From: Reinekea marinisedimentorum
Lineage (GTDB): Bacteria > Pseudomonadota > Gammaproteobacteria > Pseudomonadales > Natronospirillaceae
Reading direction: 5' to 3'
Length of the DNA stretch: 64,000 bases
Assembly (NCBI RefSeq): GCF_004341165.1
Contig: NZ_SLZR01000002.1
Span: 62,001 to 126,000, forward strand
The position numbers were made by a program, and so were the translations under genes. The stretch's first letter is position 1; each line of letters begins with the position of its first letter. The notes under the pieces were generated by a model. It worked only from the letters and a program-made list of their open reading frames with translations. It was not told the DNA's origin and did no database searches. Of this stretch, positions 8,835-17,464 are shown piece after piece.

Positions 8835-9814
8835 ACCGAAGCAAACCGACCCCGCAAGATGAGAACCCAGAAGCCGGCGCTAGCGTAACACCGAAGATAC
8901 TGGTCGTCGGCGGTGCCAATCTGGATATCACCGGCAGCTGCTTCAATCGGCTGATTCCGGGCGATTCCAACCCCGGCATTATCAAGAACAGCCCCGGCGG
9001 CGTTGGCCGCAACATTGCTGAAAACCTTCAGCGGCTGGGCATTCAGACATCGTTACTGAGTATTATTGGTCGCGATTTCGGGGGCAGCCTGATTCTCCGG
9101 TACTGCAACGAAGCCGGCATCGATACCTCGGCCTTCTTTGAACACGAAACCCTCAGCACCGGCACCTATATGGCCATTAACAACCAGATTGGCTCGCTGC
9201 TGGCGGCCATTTCTGACATGGCCGTTATCGATACCCTAAGCCCCTGTCTGCTGGAAAAAAGGCTCTCCTATTTTGCTGCGGCCGATGAGATTATTCTCGA
9301 GGCCAACCTGAGCAAAGAGGCCATTGAATGGATCTGCCAGACCAACCCACGCAAACGCATTCATGCCGATGCCGTGTCTGCCACCAAAGCCGTTAAGCTG
9401 AAGCCGGTGCTTAAGCACCTCGATACCCTCAAGGTTAACCGGGAAGAAGCCGCCGCCATTATCGGCAGCCACGGTGACGATGAGTTCCTGGCCAAATCGC
9501 TGTTCGACCAGGGTGTAAACCGGGTGTTGCTCAGCAAAGGGCCACAAGGCTGTTCGCTTTACTCTAAAGAGGCGATAGAGGACACTGCCGCGATAAAAGG
9601 CGAGAACATCAGCGATACCGGCGCCGGCGATGCATTGCTGGCAGGTTTCATTGCCGCACAATACCTTCTGAAAAGCCAAAAAGACCGGCTGCAGTTTGCA
9701 TCGGCCTGCGCCACCTTTGCGCTCGGCAGCGAGGAATCTGTCAATCCGCTGTTAAGCACAGAGCAGATCAGAAGCCAATTTTTAAGTCACCTTGATAAGG
9801 AAGCCTGGCTGTAA
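8831..9814 (+). CDS. psuK: Pseudouridine kinase (PfkB family)
   Basis: A 327-residue PfkB-family sugar/nucleoside kinase. The N-terminal signature is GGANLDITGSC followed by SPGGVGRNIAENLQRLG. The C-terminal ATP-binding and catalytic signature is DTGAGDALLAGF, containing the catalytic Asp. The next gene encodes pseudouridine-5'-phosphate glycosidase, so the kinase step is most likely pseudouridine to pseudouridine 5'-phosphate, as in the psuK-psuG pair of E. coli. The first 20 residues are a low-complexity extension. Translation is coupled to the preceding gene through the ATGA overlap. A different nucleoside substrate cannot be excluded from sequence alone. Confidence 0.88.
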   Translation: MNRSKPTPQDENPEAGASVTPKILVVGGANLDITGSCFNRLIPGDSNPGIIKNSPGGVGRNIAENLQRLGIQTSLLSIIGRDFGGSLILRYCNEAGIDTSAFFEHETLSTGTYMAINNQIGSLLAAISDMAVIDTLSPCLLEKRLSYFAAADEIILEANLSKEAIEWICQTNPRKRIHADAVSATKAVKLKPVLKHLDTLKVNREEAAAIIGSHGDDEFLAKSLFDQGVNRVLLSKGPQGCSLYSKEAIEDTAAIKGENISDTGAGDALLAGFIAAQYLLKSQKDRLQFASACATFALGSEESVNPLLSTEQIRSQFLSHLDKEAWL

Positions 9815-9828
9815 ATTCAGGTTAAAGC

Positions 9829-10737
9829 ATGAATCAATTACTCGATATAAACCCGGAAGTTGCCAAAGCCCTGGCAGAAAACAAACCTGTCGTTGCGCTG
9901 GAAAGCACCATTATTTCCCACGGCATGCCCTGGCCGGATAATGCCGAAACCGCCCTGCTGGTCGAACAGACCATTCGCGATAACGGTGCGGTACCGGCAA
10001 CGATCGCCATCATTAACGGTCGCCTGAAAGCCGGGCTGACCAAAGAAGAGATTGAGATGCTGGCCAAGGCCGGTCAGTCCGTCATCAAGTGCTCCCGCCG
10101 CGATCTTCCCTATGTGTGCGCCAAACAATTGCATGGTGCCACAACCGTTGCAGCGACGATGATCATTGCCCAGCTTGCCGGTATCAAAGTCTTTGCCACC
10201 GGCGGTATTGGCGGGGTTCACCGTGGCGCCCAGCAGACCTTCGATATCTCTGCAGACCTGCAGGAACTCGCCAACACCTCAGTTGCCGTGGTGTGCGCCG
10301 GCGCCAAGTCGATTCTCGACCTGGCACTGACCCGTGAATATCTGGAAACCCAGGGCGTGCCGGTATTGGGCTATCAAACCAGCACCCTGCCGGCCTTCTA
10401 TACCCGCAGCAGCGATCAGAGCGTCGATTATCAACTGGACAGCGGTAAAGAAATTGCCGACTTCCTGCAGGTTAAATGGGATATCGGCCTAACAGGCGGC
10501 GCGGTCATTGCCAACCCGATCCCGGAGCAATACGCCATGCCGGAAGAAACCATTACGGCAGCCATCGACCAGGCACTGGCCGAGGCAGAGCAGCAAAGCA
10601 TCCATGGCAAAGAATCAACGCCCTTCCTGCTGGCGCGCGTTGCCGAACTCACCGGTGGCAACAGCCTGGCGAGCAACATTCAGCTGGTACTGAATAACGC
10701 CCGCCTGGCCTGTGAAATTGCCAGAGAACTCGCTTAA
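9829..10737 (+). CDS. psuG: Pseudouridine-5'-phosphate glycosidase
   Basis: A 302-residue enzyme of the PsuG/IndA family that splits the C-C bond of pseudouridine 5'-phosphate into uracil and ribose 5-phosphate. Family segments are clear: VALESTIISHGMPWPDN (active-site Glu), IINGRLKAGLT, FATGGIGGVHRG and CAGAKSILDL (active-site Lys), then GYQTSTLPAFY. Its length is close to the E. coli enzyme. It starts 14 bp after psuK, so the three genes 8052-10737 form one operon for recycling pseudouridine from degraded RNA. No nucleoside permease is present in this cluster. Confidence 0.95.
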   Translation: MNQLLDINPEVAKALAENKPVVALESTIISHGMPWPDNAETALLVEQTIRDNGAVPATIAIINGRLKAGLTKEEIEMLAKAGQSVIKCSRRDLPYVCAKQLHGATTVAATMIIAQLAGIKVFATGGIGGVHRGAQQTFDISADLQELANTSVAVVCAGAKSILDLALTREYLETQGVPVLGYQTSTLPAFYTRSSDQSVDYQLDSGKEIADFLQVKWDIGLTGGAVIANPIPEQYAMPEETITAAIDQALAEAEQQSIHGKESTPFLLARVAELTGGNSLASNIQLVLNNARLACEIARELA

Positions 10738-10752
10738 AACAGCGGATCTGCT

Positions 10753-10786
10753 GTCTGGGCCGGTCTGCTAACAAGGCGGCCCAGAC
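10753..10786. terminator. Hairpin between convergent psuG and acyl-CoA dehydrogenase genes
   Basis: A perfect 10-bp inverted repeat (10753-10762 with 10777-10786, GTCTGGGCCG arm) has a 14-nt loop and sits between two convergent genes. No T tract follows on either strand, so it is a weak terminator or an mRNA end-protecting hairpin. Confidence 0.5.
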
Positions 10787-10789
10787 GCT

Positions 10790-12553
10790 TCAGAACATCT
10801 CAGCTGGCATCGCCATGGTTGGCGCACTTCCGGCACAGACCTTGGCATAGTAAGCATCGGCTTCGGGCAGCAGCTTGTCGAAGAAGTACTTCGCGGTCAT
10901 TTGCTTGGCCTGATAGAAATCACCAGCACCGGTTTGCGCCGCCTGATCCATTTTCAGCCACATGTGGCCATAGGCAACCAGACCAAACAGATTCAGATAA
11001 TCACAACTGGCGGCACCAATAACGGCCGGATCTTGCTGAGCGGTAGAGCAAACAAAATCTGTAGCCTGCTCAAGCTTTCCCAACGCCTGGGTCAGCGCGG
11101 CAGCATAAATGTTGCCTGACGCTGAGGCGATATCATCACGGATCAACTGGCTGTAACCAGCAAAGGCCTCGCCGCCATCGGCCACCACTTTTCGGCCCAT
11201 CAGGTCGAGCGCCTGAATGCCATTGGTACCCTCGTAAATCTGCGCAATGCGTGCGTCGCGGACAAACTGCTCCATGCCCCACTCACGAATATAGCCATGA
11301 CCGCCGAATACCTGCTGCCCCAACACAGTGGCATCAAAACCCCGGTCGGTGAAGTAGGCTTTCGCAACCGGCGTCAGTAAAGCGACCATCGCCGCTGCAT
11401 TGGCTTTCTGTTCGTTATCCGGGTGATTTTTCGCGATATCCAGCCACATACCCACGTAGGCAGCAAAGGCCCGGCCGCCCTCATTATAGGCACGCATGGT
11501 CAGCAACATACGCCGCACATCGGGGTGCACAATGATGGGGTCGGCGGGCTGATCCGGCTGCACAGCACCGGCGGGCGAGCGCGACTGAACACGCTCAAGT
11601 GCGTAGTTACGTGCAAACTGATAGGAAACCTCACCCAAGCCAATGCCCTGCAGGCCAATCGACAGGCGCTCGTAGTTCATCATGGTGAACATGGCGGCCA
11701 GGCCTTTGTTTGGCTCACCGATCAGATATCCGGTGGCGCCGTCAAAGTTCATCACACAGGTGGCAGAAGCTTTGATGCCCATTTTATGTTCCAGGCTACC
11801 GCAGCTGACGTTATTCGGTTCAGCACATGCACCCTGCTCATCGAGCAAACGTTTAGGCACCAAAAACAGCGAAATACCCCTTGGCCCGGCTGGGGCATCC
11901 GGCAGCTTGGCGAGCACCAGATGAATGATGTTTTCAGTCAGATCGTGATCACCCCCGGTGATAAAAATCTTGGTTCCGGTCAGGCGGTAATTGCCATCCT
12001 CTTGCGGCACGGCCTTGGTTTTCAACAGACCCAGATCCGTTCCGCAGTGAGGTTCGGTCAGGCACATGGAGCCCGCCCAGCGCCCTTCATACATGGGCGG
12101 CAGGTAGGTCGATTTCAATGTTTCACTGCCATGGGTAACAATGGAAAGGCAAGCACCGGCAGTGAGCGCCGGGTACAGTGCGAAGGAGGTATTGGCCGAA
12201 TACACCATCTCTTCAAACATGACGGTGAGCATTTTGGGTAGCCCCTGCCCGCCGTAATTGATATCGCCACCCAAGCCAATCCAGCCACTTTCAGCAAAGG
12301 TATTGTAGGCTTCCTTGAAGCCTTCGGGCGTATGCACGATACCGCCTTCCAGCCTTGCACCCTGTTCATCACCGGACCGGTTTAACGGCAGCAGCTCGCC
12401 TTCGCACAGCCGGGCGCCTTCTTCATAGATGGCACGGGCCAGCTCCATGTTGACATCTTCCGTTGCCGGCATCGATGCCCACAGTTCATCAGCCCGGAAG
12501 ACCTCATCGAGTACAAATTGAATATCGCGAATGGGGGCTTTGTATTCCGACAT
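10790..12553 (-). CDS. Acyl-CoA dehydrogenase, long (about 590-residue) type
   Basis: A 587-residue flavoprotein of the long acyl-CoA dehydrogenase class that carries an extra C-terminal domain and includes DmdC-like enzymes. It should oxidise an acyl-CoA to the 2-enoyl-CoA and pass electrons to ETF. Visible are CLTEPHCGTDLG, the FAD-binding TGTKIFITGGDHD segment, and QIYEGTNGIQALDLMGRKV, which holds the likely catalytic Glu of YEGT. The length, about 200 residues beyond the medium-chain enzymes, is normal for this subgroup. A paralogue lies directly upstream. Chain length and substrate cannot be told from sequence. Confidence 0.9.
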   Translation of the reverse strand: MSEYKAPIRDIQFVLDEVFRADELWASMPATEDVNMELARAIYEEGARLCEGELLPLNRSGDEQGARLEGGIVHTPEGFKEAYNTFAESGWIGLGGDINYGGQGLPKMLTVMFEEMVYSANTSFALYPALTAGACLSIVTHGSETLKSTYLPPMYEGRWAGSMCLTEPHCGTDLGLLKTKAVPQEDGNYRLTGTKIFITGGDHDLTENIIHLVLAKLPDAPAGPRGISLFLVPKRLLDEQGACAEPNNVSCGSLEHKMGIKASATCVMNFDGATGYLIGEPNKGLAAMFTMMNYERLSIGLQGIGLGEVSYQFARNYALERVQSRSPAGAVQPDQPADPIIVHPDVRRMLLTMRAYNEGGRAFAAYVGMWLDIAKNHPDNEQKANAAAMVALLTPVAKAYFTDRGFDATVLGQQVFGGHGYIREWGMEQFVRDARIAQIYEGTNGIQALDLMGRKVVADGGEAFAGYSQLIRDDIASASGNIYAAALTQALGKLEQATDFVCSTAQQDPAVIGAASCDYLNLFGLVAYGHMWLKMDQAAQTGAGDFYQAKQMTAKYFFDKLLPEADAYYAKVCAGSAPTMAMPAEMF

Positions 12554-12589
12554 AACTCACCCTTTAATTAATTGTTTTTATTCAGAAAC

Positions 12590-12606
12590 GGCAGGTAAAA
12601 CCTGCC
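12590..12606 (-). terminator. Hairpin between the two acyl-CoA dehydrogenase genes
   Basis: A perfect 7-bp stem (GGCAGGT, 12590-12596, with 12600-12606) and 3-nt loop lies in the 77-bp gap. It has only a weak T-rich tail on the minus strand, so it may attenuate rather than end transcription from the upstream gene. Confidence 0.4.
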
Positions 12607-12630
12607 ATTCGGGTTTAATAAGCAGTGCTA

Positions 12631-14412
12631 TCAGAACGCAAACTGCTCGTCATCCAATGCCATCAGGGTTTCAACGCCGGCAAGCATCATCTGCTTATGG
12701 CCGCTGATGCGCGGCAGAATTCGGGCAAAGTAAAAGCCCGCCATTTTAATCTTGGCCTGATAGAAACCTTGCTCTTCGGTGCCGGCATTGAGGGCATCCT
12801 GCGCGGTTTTTGCCATGCGCAGCCAGTAATAGGCCAGCGTGACATAACCGGAATACATCAGGTAATCGACGGCAGCGCCGCCCACCTCATCACGGTTGGT
12901 CATCGCCTTCATACCCACCTGCATGGTGATTTCACCCCACTCTTTATTAGCTGCAGCCAGCGCTGCGACCATCTCTGCCAGCTCGTCATTGCCTTCCAGT
13001 GACTGACAGAATTTATGCACCACTCTGGTAAATCGCTTCAGGCTTTCACCCTGACTCATCAGCACCTTGCGGCCGAGCAGATCGAGCGACTGAATTCCGG
13101 TGGTACCTTCATAGAGCTGGGAGATACGGTTATCGCGCACAATCTGCTCCATACCCCACTCTTTTATATAGCCGTGACCACCAAACACCTGAACGCCATA
13201 GTTGGCCGCTTCGGTCCCCACTTCGGTCAGGAATGCCTTGGCAATTGGCGTCAAGAATGACAGCAGCTCGTTGGCTTCATTCCGCTCTTCGTCAGAGCTG
13301 GCGTATTTCACTTTATCGACCATAAAACCGGCATCATGCAGCAACGCCCGGCCGCCTTCGGCGAAGGCCTTCTGGGTCATCAGCATTCTGCGCACATCCG
13401 GGTGAACAATGATCGGATCAGCAATCTGATCCGGCGCTTTTACTCCGGTCAGCGAGCGCATCGCCAGACGCTCACGGGCATAGGCCAGTGCGCCCTGGAA
13501 GGATAGCTCAGAGGAAGCAACACCCTGCATGGCGGTACCAAGGCGGGCAAAGTTCATAAAGGTAAACATGCAGCGCAAGCCTTCGTTTTCAGGGCCCACC
13601 AGAAAACCCTTTGCGCCGTCGAAATTCATCACGCAGGTTGAATTGCCGTGAATACCCATCTTGTGCTCAATGGCGCCACAGTGGACATCGTTGCGTGTTC
13701 CGTCCGGCAACACCTTAGGGACGATAAACAGCGAAATACCCTTGGTGCCTTCTGGCGCACCTGCGATTCTCGCCAAGACGATATGCACGATGTTTTCGGC
13801 CATATCGTGCTCGCCGGAGGAGATAAATATTTTCGTGCCGGTAATGCGATAAGCACCGTCTGCAGCTGGCTCGGCTTTGCTTTTCAGTGTCCCCAGGTCA
13901 GAGCCACAGTGAGGCTCGGTCAGGCACATAGTCCCCGTCCACTCACCGGAGACCAGCCGGGTCAGATAGGTCTCGCGCTGCTCATCGGTACCATGAATTT
14001 CAATGGTATTCATCGCGCCGTGCGATAACCCCGGGTACATCCCCCACGACCAGTTCGCGCCGGAAACCATTTCAGAAACGACATTACCTATCGACTCGGG
14101 TAAGCCCTGACCGCCAAATTCTGCCGGTTGCGCCAACGAAGGCCAGCCGTTATCAACCCACTGCTGATAGGCCTCTTTAAAGCCCGTTGGAGTGGTCACC
14201 TCTCCGTTTTCAAAGGTACAGCCTTCGTCATCACCGACCTTGTTCAGTGGCGACAGCACTTCTTCACAGAATTTAGCGGCTTCAGACATGATGGCATTGA
14301 CCATATCAGGGGTTGCGTCTTCAACTCCAAGAGCGGCGTAATGCTGCTCCGAGCCGAGCACTTCATGCAATACAAATTGCAGATCACGTAAAGGGGCTTT
14401 ATAGGCGGGCAT
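12631..14412 (-). CDS. Acyl-CoA dehydrogenase, long type (paralogue)
   Basis: A 593-residue paralogue of the preceding enzyme with the same architecture. N-terminal YKAPLRDLQFVLHEV is shared with the first 20 residues of the neighbour. CLTEPHCGSDLGTLKSKAEP, ITGTKIFISSGEHD and QLYEGTTGIQSLDLLGRKV (likely catalytic Glu) are visible. The start at 14412 is chosen over 14490 because GAGAGG lies 8 nt upstream and the shared N-terminus begins there. A PsrA-like operator lies about 90 bp upstream, suggesting induction by long-chain fatty acids. The two genes probably arose by tandem duplication and may differ in chain-length preference. Confidence 0.92.
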   Translation of the reverse strand: MPAYKAPLRDLQFVLHEVLGSEQHYAALGVEDATPDMVNAIMSEAAKFCEEVLSPLNKVGDDEGCTFENGEVTTPTGFKEAYQQWVDNGWPSLAQPAEFGGQGLPESIGNVVSEMVSGANWSWGMYPGLSHGAMNTIEIHGTDEQRETYLTRLVSGEWTGTMCLTEPHCGSDLGTLKSKAEPAADGAYRITGTKIFISSGEHDMAENIVHIVLARIAGAPEGTKGISLFIVPKVLPDGTRNDVHCGAIEHKMGIHGNSTCVMNFDGAKGFLVGPENEGLRCMFTFMNFARLGTAMQGVASSELSFQGALAYARERLAMRSLTGVKAPDQIADPIIVHPDVRRMLMTQKAFAEGGRALLHDAGFMVDKVKYASSDEERNEANELLSFLTPIAKAFLTEVGTEAANYGVQVFGGHGYIKEWGMEQIVRDNRISQLYEGTTGIQSLDLLGRKVLMSQGESLKRFTRVVHKFCQSLEGNDELAEMVAALAAANKEWGEITMQVGMKAMTNRDEVGGAAVDYLMYSGYVTLAYYWLRMAKTAQDALNAGTEEQGFYQAKIKMAGFYFARILPRISGHKQMMLAGVETLMALDDEQFAF

Positions 14413-14779
14413 ATGTCTTTCCTCTCTGAACGGCCCTCGCTGGGGCTCTGTCTTGTTATTTTTTTCGCCGATGCAGCCTGAACTGAACAAGAAAGCATCA
14501 AACGATCGTTTGAAACATATGTTCGCATTGCTGTTTAGTCAAGTAAGCCTTTGGTCTAGCACACCTGCCGTTTGGCAGGCAGACTGCACGAAAGCCACGG
14601 ATTCAGCGGTACCGAAGCCTGTTGGATCAGGCAGAGTGACTCTAGATTGAATCGTTACTTATAGCGGTTGATTTATGCCTTAAGGTCATAATTTATGTGC
14701 TTACATCTTTGCTTGTTATTGTGCTCGGGTATAAACTCCCAAGATTACCAACATGACTAAGTAATCCCATACCTGCCTG
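14413..14779. other. Intergenic region between divergent acyl-CoA dehydrogenase and HDOD genes
   Basis: A 367-bp region with no convincing ORF. It holds the 16-bp PsrA-like palindrome (14498-14513). It also has a short hairpin (CCTGCC/GGCAGG, 14564-14579) and a TATAAA at 14730-14735 that could be the -10 of the HDOD gene, though without a good -35. Confidence 0.6.
14498..14513. promoter_or_regulatory. PsrA-like operator upstream of the acyl-CoA dehydrogenase pair
   Basis: A perfect 16-bp palindrome, TCAAACGATCGTTTGA. It fits the (G/C)AAAC-N2-4-GTTT(G/C) consensus described for PsrA, the TetR-family fatty-acid-responsive repressor of beta-oxidation genes in pseudomonads. It is 86 bp upstream of an acyl-CoA dehydrogenase start, a fitting target. 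The psrA gene itself is not in the window. Confidence 0.6.
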
Positions 14780-16357
14780 ATGACAACTGACACCGACTGG
14801 TTTAAACGAGTTCAGCAATTACACCTGCCTGCGGTGCTACCGGTAAACTCGCTACCCCAAGCCGACGCACCTCTTGGCGAGTGGATGGATGTCATTCGTG
14901 AAGACCCTCTGCTGACCATCCATCTGTTTCGCTTTGCTAACAAAATGCTGGCAAGCCACGATGTTTCTGTCCGTACGCTTGATCAGGCCGTGTCTCTGCT
15001 GGGCAATAACCGCCTGGTCGAGCTCACCACCAAGGTACCGCGCATTGCTGAAAACACACCTTCAGAAAAGGGCTTACTGAGGGTTATAGGCGATAGCCTG
15101 CTTGCGGCCAGCCTGATGCGTCAGTGGTTTGAGATCCGCAGAATCCCCTGGACTGAAGCCGATTACTGGATGACTCTGTTCTATGACATTGGCTTATGGG
15201 TGTGCTGGCTGCTGGAACCGGAAAAGATGGAGACCATTGAAAACCGGGTAAGAGAAGGGGAAAACCGCGAGCACCTGATTGAACAGTTTATGGGCGTCAA
15301 TACCCGCGACTGGAATCTCAAGTTGTGCAACTATTTTCAGCTACCTGTTCTGCCGGATGAAGACACCATTGCCCAATCCGGTGCTCACCTGCAGCCGTTT
15401 AAAAAATCGGCACTCAAATTCTTCCTGCCTTTCAGCCACGAGCTTTCCTTTGCTGTTCGTCAGGACTGGAATTCAGACGCCATGAAAACACTGTGCCGAA
15501 CCGGTGAAACATCGTTAGGTCTGCCCGATTTCTATCAGCAGTTAAAAGTCTGGGTTGCCAATGCTGCCCGTGAGTTCCGCTTGCATCACACAGCCACTGC
15601 CGCACGCCATTTACTGGCTCAGCAGCCATCGGTATCGACCAGTCATGATTGCGGCGGCTTTTCTGAATCGGATCTGGCAGCCGCCAACAAGATTGCCGCT
15701 GCCGCCATCGAGCGCAGCAAATCAGAACAAAAAAGCATCTGGGATATTACCGATGAGAGCCTGCCCTCTATCTCAGAGATCGATCTGGGCACCGACACCA
15801 GCTTTACTGACAGTAATGAGTGGCCCATTCTAAACAAGCCAACCCGACGACTCAGTGTTGATCTGGATGCACAGAAGGAAATTCGCCGGCAATTTCGCAA
15901 CAGAAAAACCTGGCACTCGGCACTGGAAATTCAGGAAAGCGCGCTGTTTGGCTTAAGAAAAGGCCTGCGCCTTTCACGCATTGTCACCATGGAGGCGGAA
16001 GGCGGCTTCTGGCAAGTGTTTGATTCAGATGGCTGCAAAACCAGCCCTCTACTGCGCCGCTTGAAATTCCCCATGCATTCGTCTGAGTTCATCACCCAAC
16101 TCAGCAAAAAAGTTACCACCCTGTGGGTGAACGACAGCAACCGGGAAAAGGCCGACAGGCTTCTGCCCCCGCCACTGATGATGGCAGCCGGAGGTGAAGG
16201 TTTTTTCCTGCGCTCATTCGCCATCGGTTCTGACATTACCATGCTGCTATATGCGGATGCTTTTGAACAAAGCGACTACCTCAACGAAATTGACTACCAG
16301 CTGTTCAGAGACTATTGCGCCGATTGGAACGTCGCTTTAAACAAAATGAGATCCTGA
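14780..16357 (+). CDS. HDOD-domain protein
   Basis: A 525-residue cytosolic protein. Residues about 10-215 form an HDOD domain (LPVNSLPQADAPLGEWMDVIREDPLLTIHLFRFAN and VRTLDQAVSLLGNNRLVELT), a non-catalytic relative of HD hydrolases found in signalling proteins. The remaining 300 residues show no domain I can name; a stretch near 395-425 (LFGLRKGLRLSRIVTMEAEGGFW) suggests a folded sensory or interaction module. The stop codon overlaps the psd start (TGATG), so the two are translationally coupled. The same linkage to psd hints at membrane- or envelope-related signalling; that is inference. Confidence 0.8.
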   Translation: MTTDTDWFKRVQQLHLPAVLPVNSLPQADAPLGEWMDVIREDPLLTIHLFRFANKMLASHDVSVRTLDQAVSLLGNNRLVELTTKVPRIAENTPSEKGLLRVIGDSLLAASLMRQWFEIRRIPWTEADYWMTLFYDIGLWVCWLLEPEKMETIENRVREGENREHLIEQFMGVNTRDWNLKLCNYFQLPVLPDEDTIAQSGAHLQPFKKSALKFFLPFSHELSFAVRQDWNSDAMKTLCRTGETSLGLPDFYQQLKVWVANAAREFRLHHTATAARHLLAQQPSVSTSHDCGGFSESDLAAANKIAAAAIERSKSEQKSIWDITDESLPSISEIDLGTDTSFTDSNEWPILNKPTRRLSVDLDAQKEIRRQFRNRKTWHSALEIQESALFGLRKGLRLSRIVTMEAEGGFWQVFDSDGCKTSPLLRRLKFPMHSSEFITQLSKKVTTLWVNDSNREKADRLLPPPLMMAAGGEGFFLRSFAIGSDITMLLYADAFEQSDYLNEIDYQLFRDYCADWNVALNKMRS

Positions 16358-17226
16358 TGACCCAACTTAAAAACGCGCTGTTCCTGGCGGCCCAATTCCT
16401 GCTGCCGCACCACCTTGTTTCTCGCCTGGCCGGGCTGTTAGCCGATTCGACTCTGTCGGCGGTTCGCAAGCCATTAATCAGCCTGTTCGCCAAGCATTTC
16501 AACATCTCGCTGGCAGAAGCCCAGATTGAAGACCCTGATGACTTCGGCAGCTTCAATGATTTTTTTACCCGCGCCCTGAAACCGGAAGCGCGCCCGGTTG
16601 ATTCCGCAGCCGACACCTGGGTATCGCCAGTAGACGGCGAAGTCAGCCAGTTCGGCCCCATTGAAAACGACCGGGTCATTCAAGCCAAAAAGCACAATTT
16701 CAGCCTGACAACCCTGTTTGGTGGCGATAAAGAAATGGCCAGGCGATACGATGGCGGCAGCTTTATGACCCTGTATCTGTCGCCCAGTGACTACCACCGG
16801 ATTCACATGCCGAAGGCAGCAAAACTGGTTAAAACAACCTTCGTACCGGGCCGGCTTTACAGTGTTAACCAGCTGACGGCTGAAAACGTCAGCGGGCTTT
16901 TTGCGAAAAATGAACGCCTGGTCTGTGAATTTGAATCTGCAAGCGGCAACTTCACCATGGTGCTGGTTGGCGCCATGATCGTTGCCAGCATTGAAACAAC
17001 CTGGGCCGGCGTTGTTGCACCCGTTCAGAAACGCATCGTTCAAACTGACTTCACCAGTATTAAGCCAGTGGCATTTGAGAAGGGTGAAGAGATGGGCCGA
17101 TTCAGATTAGGCAGCACCGTCATTCTGACTTTTCAATCAAACCAGGTTAATTTTGAAAAAAATATTGCCCTGAATTCAAAAATTAAAATGGGTGAAGCCA
17201 TTGGGCAAAACTGTAACAAAAAGTAA
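16357..17226 (+). CDS. psd: Phosphatidylserine decarboxylase proenzyme
   Basis: A 289-residue inner-membrane enzyme that converts phosphatidylserine to phosphatidylethanolamine, the main membrane lipid. The start at 16357 is chosen because it gives the normal family length and couples to the upstream gene through TGATG; an earlier frame opening at 16315 only adds an unrelated extension. Visible are DGEVSQFGPI, LSPSDYHRIHMP (catalytic His region) and, near the C-terminus, the LGST motif (RFRLGSTVIL). There the chain self-cleaves before Ser to form the pyruvoyl group of the small alpha subunit. All elements needed for activity appear intact. Confidence 0.96.
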   Translation: MTQLKNALFLAAQFLLPHHLVSRLAGLLADSTLSAVRKPLISLFAKHFNISLAEAQIEDPDDFGSFNDFFTRALKPEARPVDSAADTWVSPVDGEVSQFGPIENDRVIQAKKHNFSLTTLFGGDKEMARRYDGGSFMTLYLSPSDYHRIHMPKAAKLVKTTFVPGRLYSVNQLTAENVSGLFAKNERLVCEFESASGNFTMVLVGAMIVASIETTWAGVVAPVQKRIVQTDFTSIKPVAFEKGEEMGRFRLGSTVILTFQSNQVNFEKNIALNSKIKMGEAIGQNCNKK

Positions 17227-17272
17227 TCTGACAGCCAGAACTGCCAGCCAGCAAAATCTGAACCGAGCCCTT

Positions 17273-17292
17273 TACGCCAAGCTTTCGGCGTA
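17273..17292 (+). terminator. Possible weak terminator after psd
   Basis: TACGCC (17273-17278) pairs with GGCGTA (17287-17292) across an 8-nt loop, followed by a broken T-rich stretch. The stem is short, so this is only a candidate. Confidence 0.3.
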
Positions 17293-17464
17293 TTTGAATT
17301 TCTATCAATGGTTGAGTTAAGAAAACCCATTTAAGCCCAAAAACCGCCACGTTCCGGCACTACCAGCAGAATTAGAATGGGGTCACAAAGCCCCAAATTC
17401 CGATGGCAATACTTCAAATTCCAACTAGGTTTAACTTATTAATTTGAACAGCATGGAGCGAGCG

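Noticed and set aside
11423-12241. A 272-codon plus-strand frame inside the first acyl-CoA dehydrogenase gene
   Set aside because: It is antisense to a clear enzyme gene and its translation is low-complexity in the manner of a shadow frame, rich in His, Gln and Gly.
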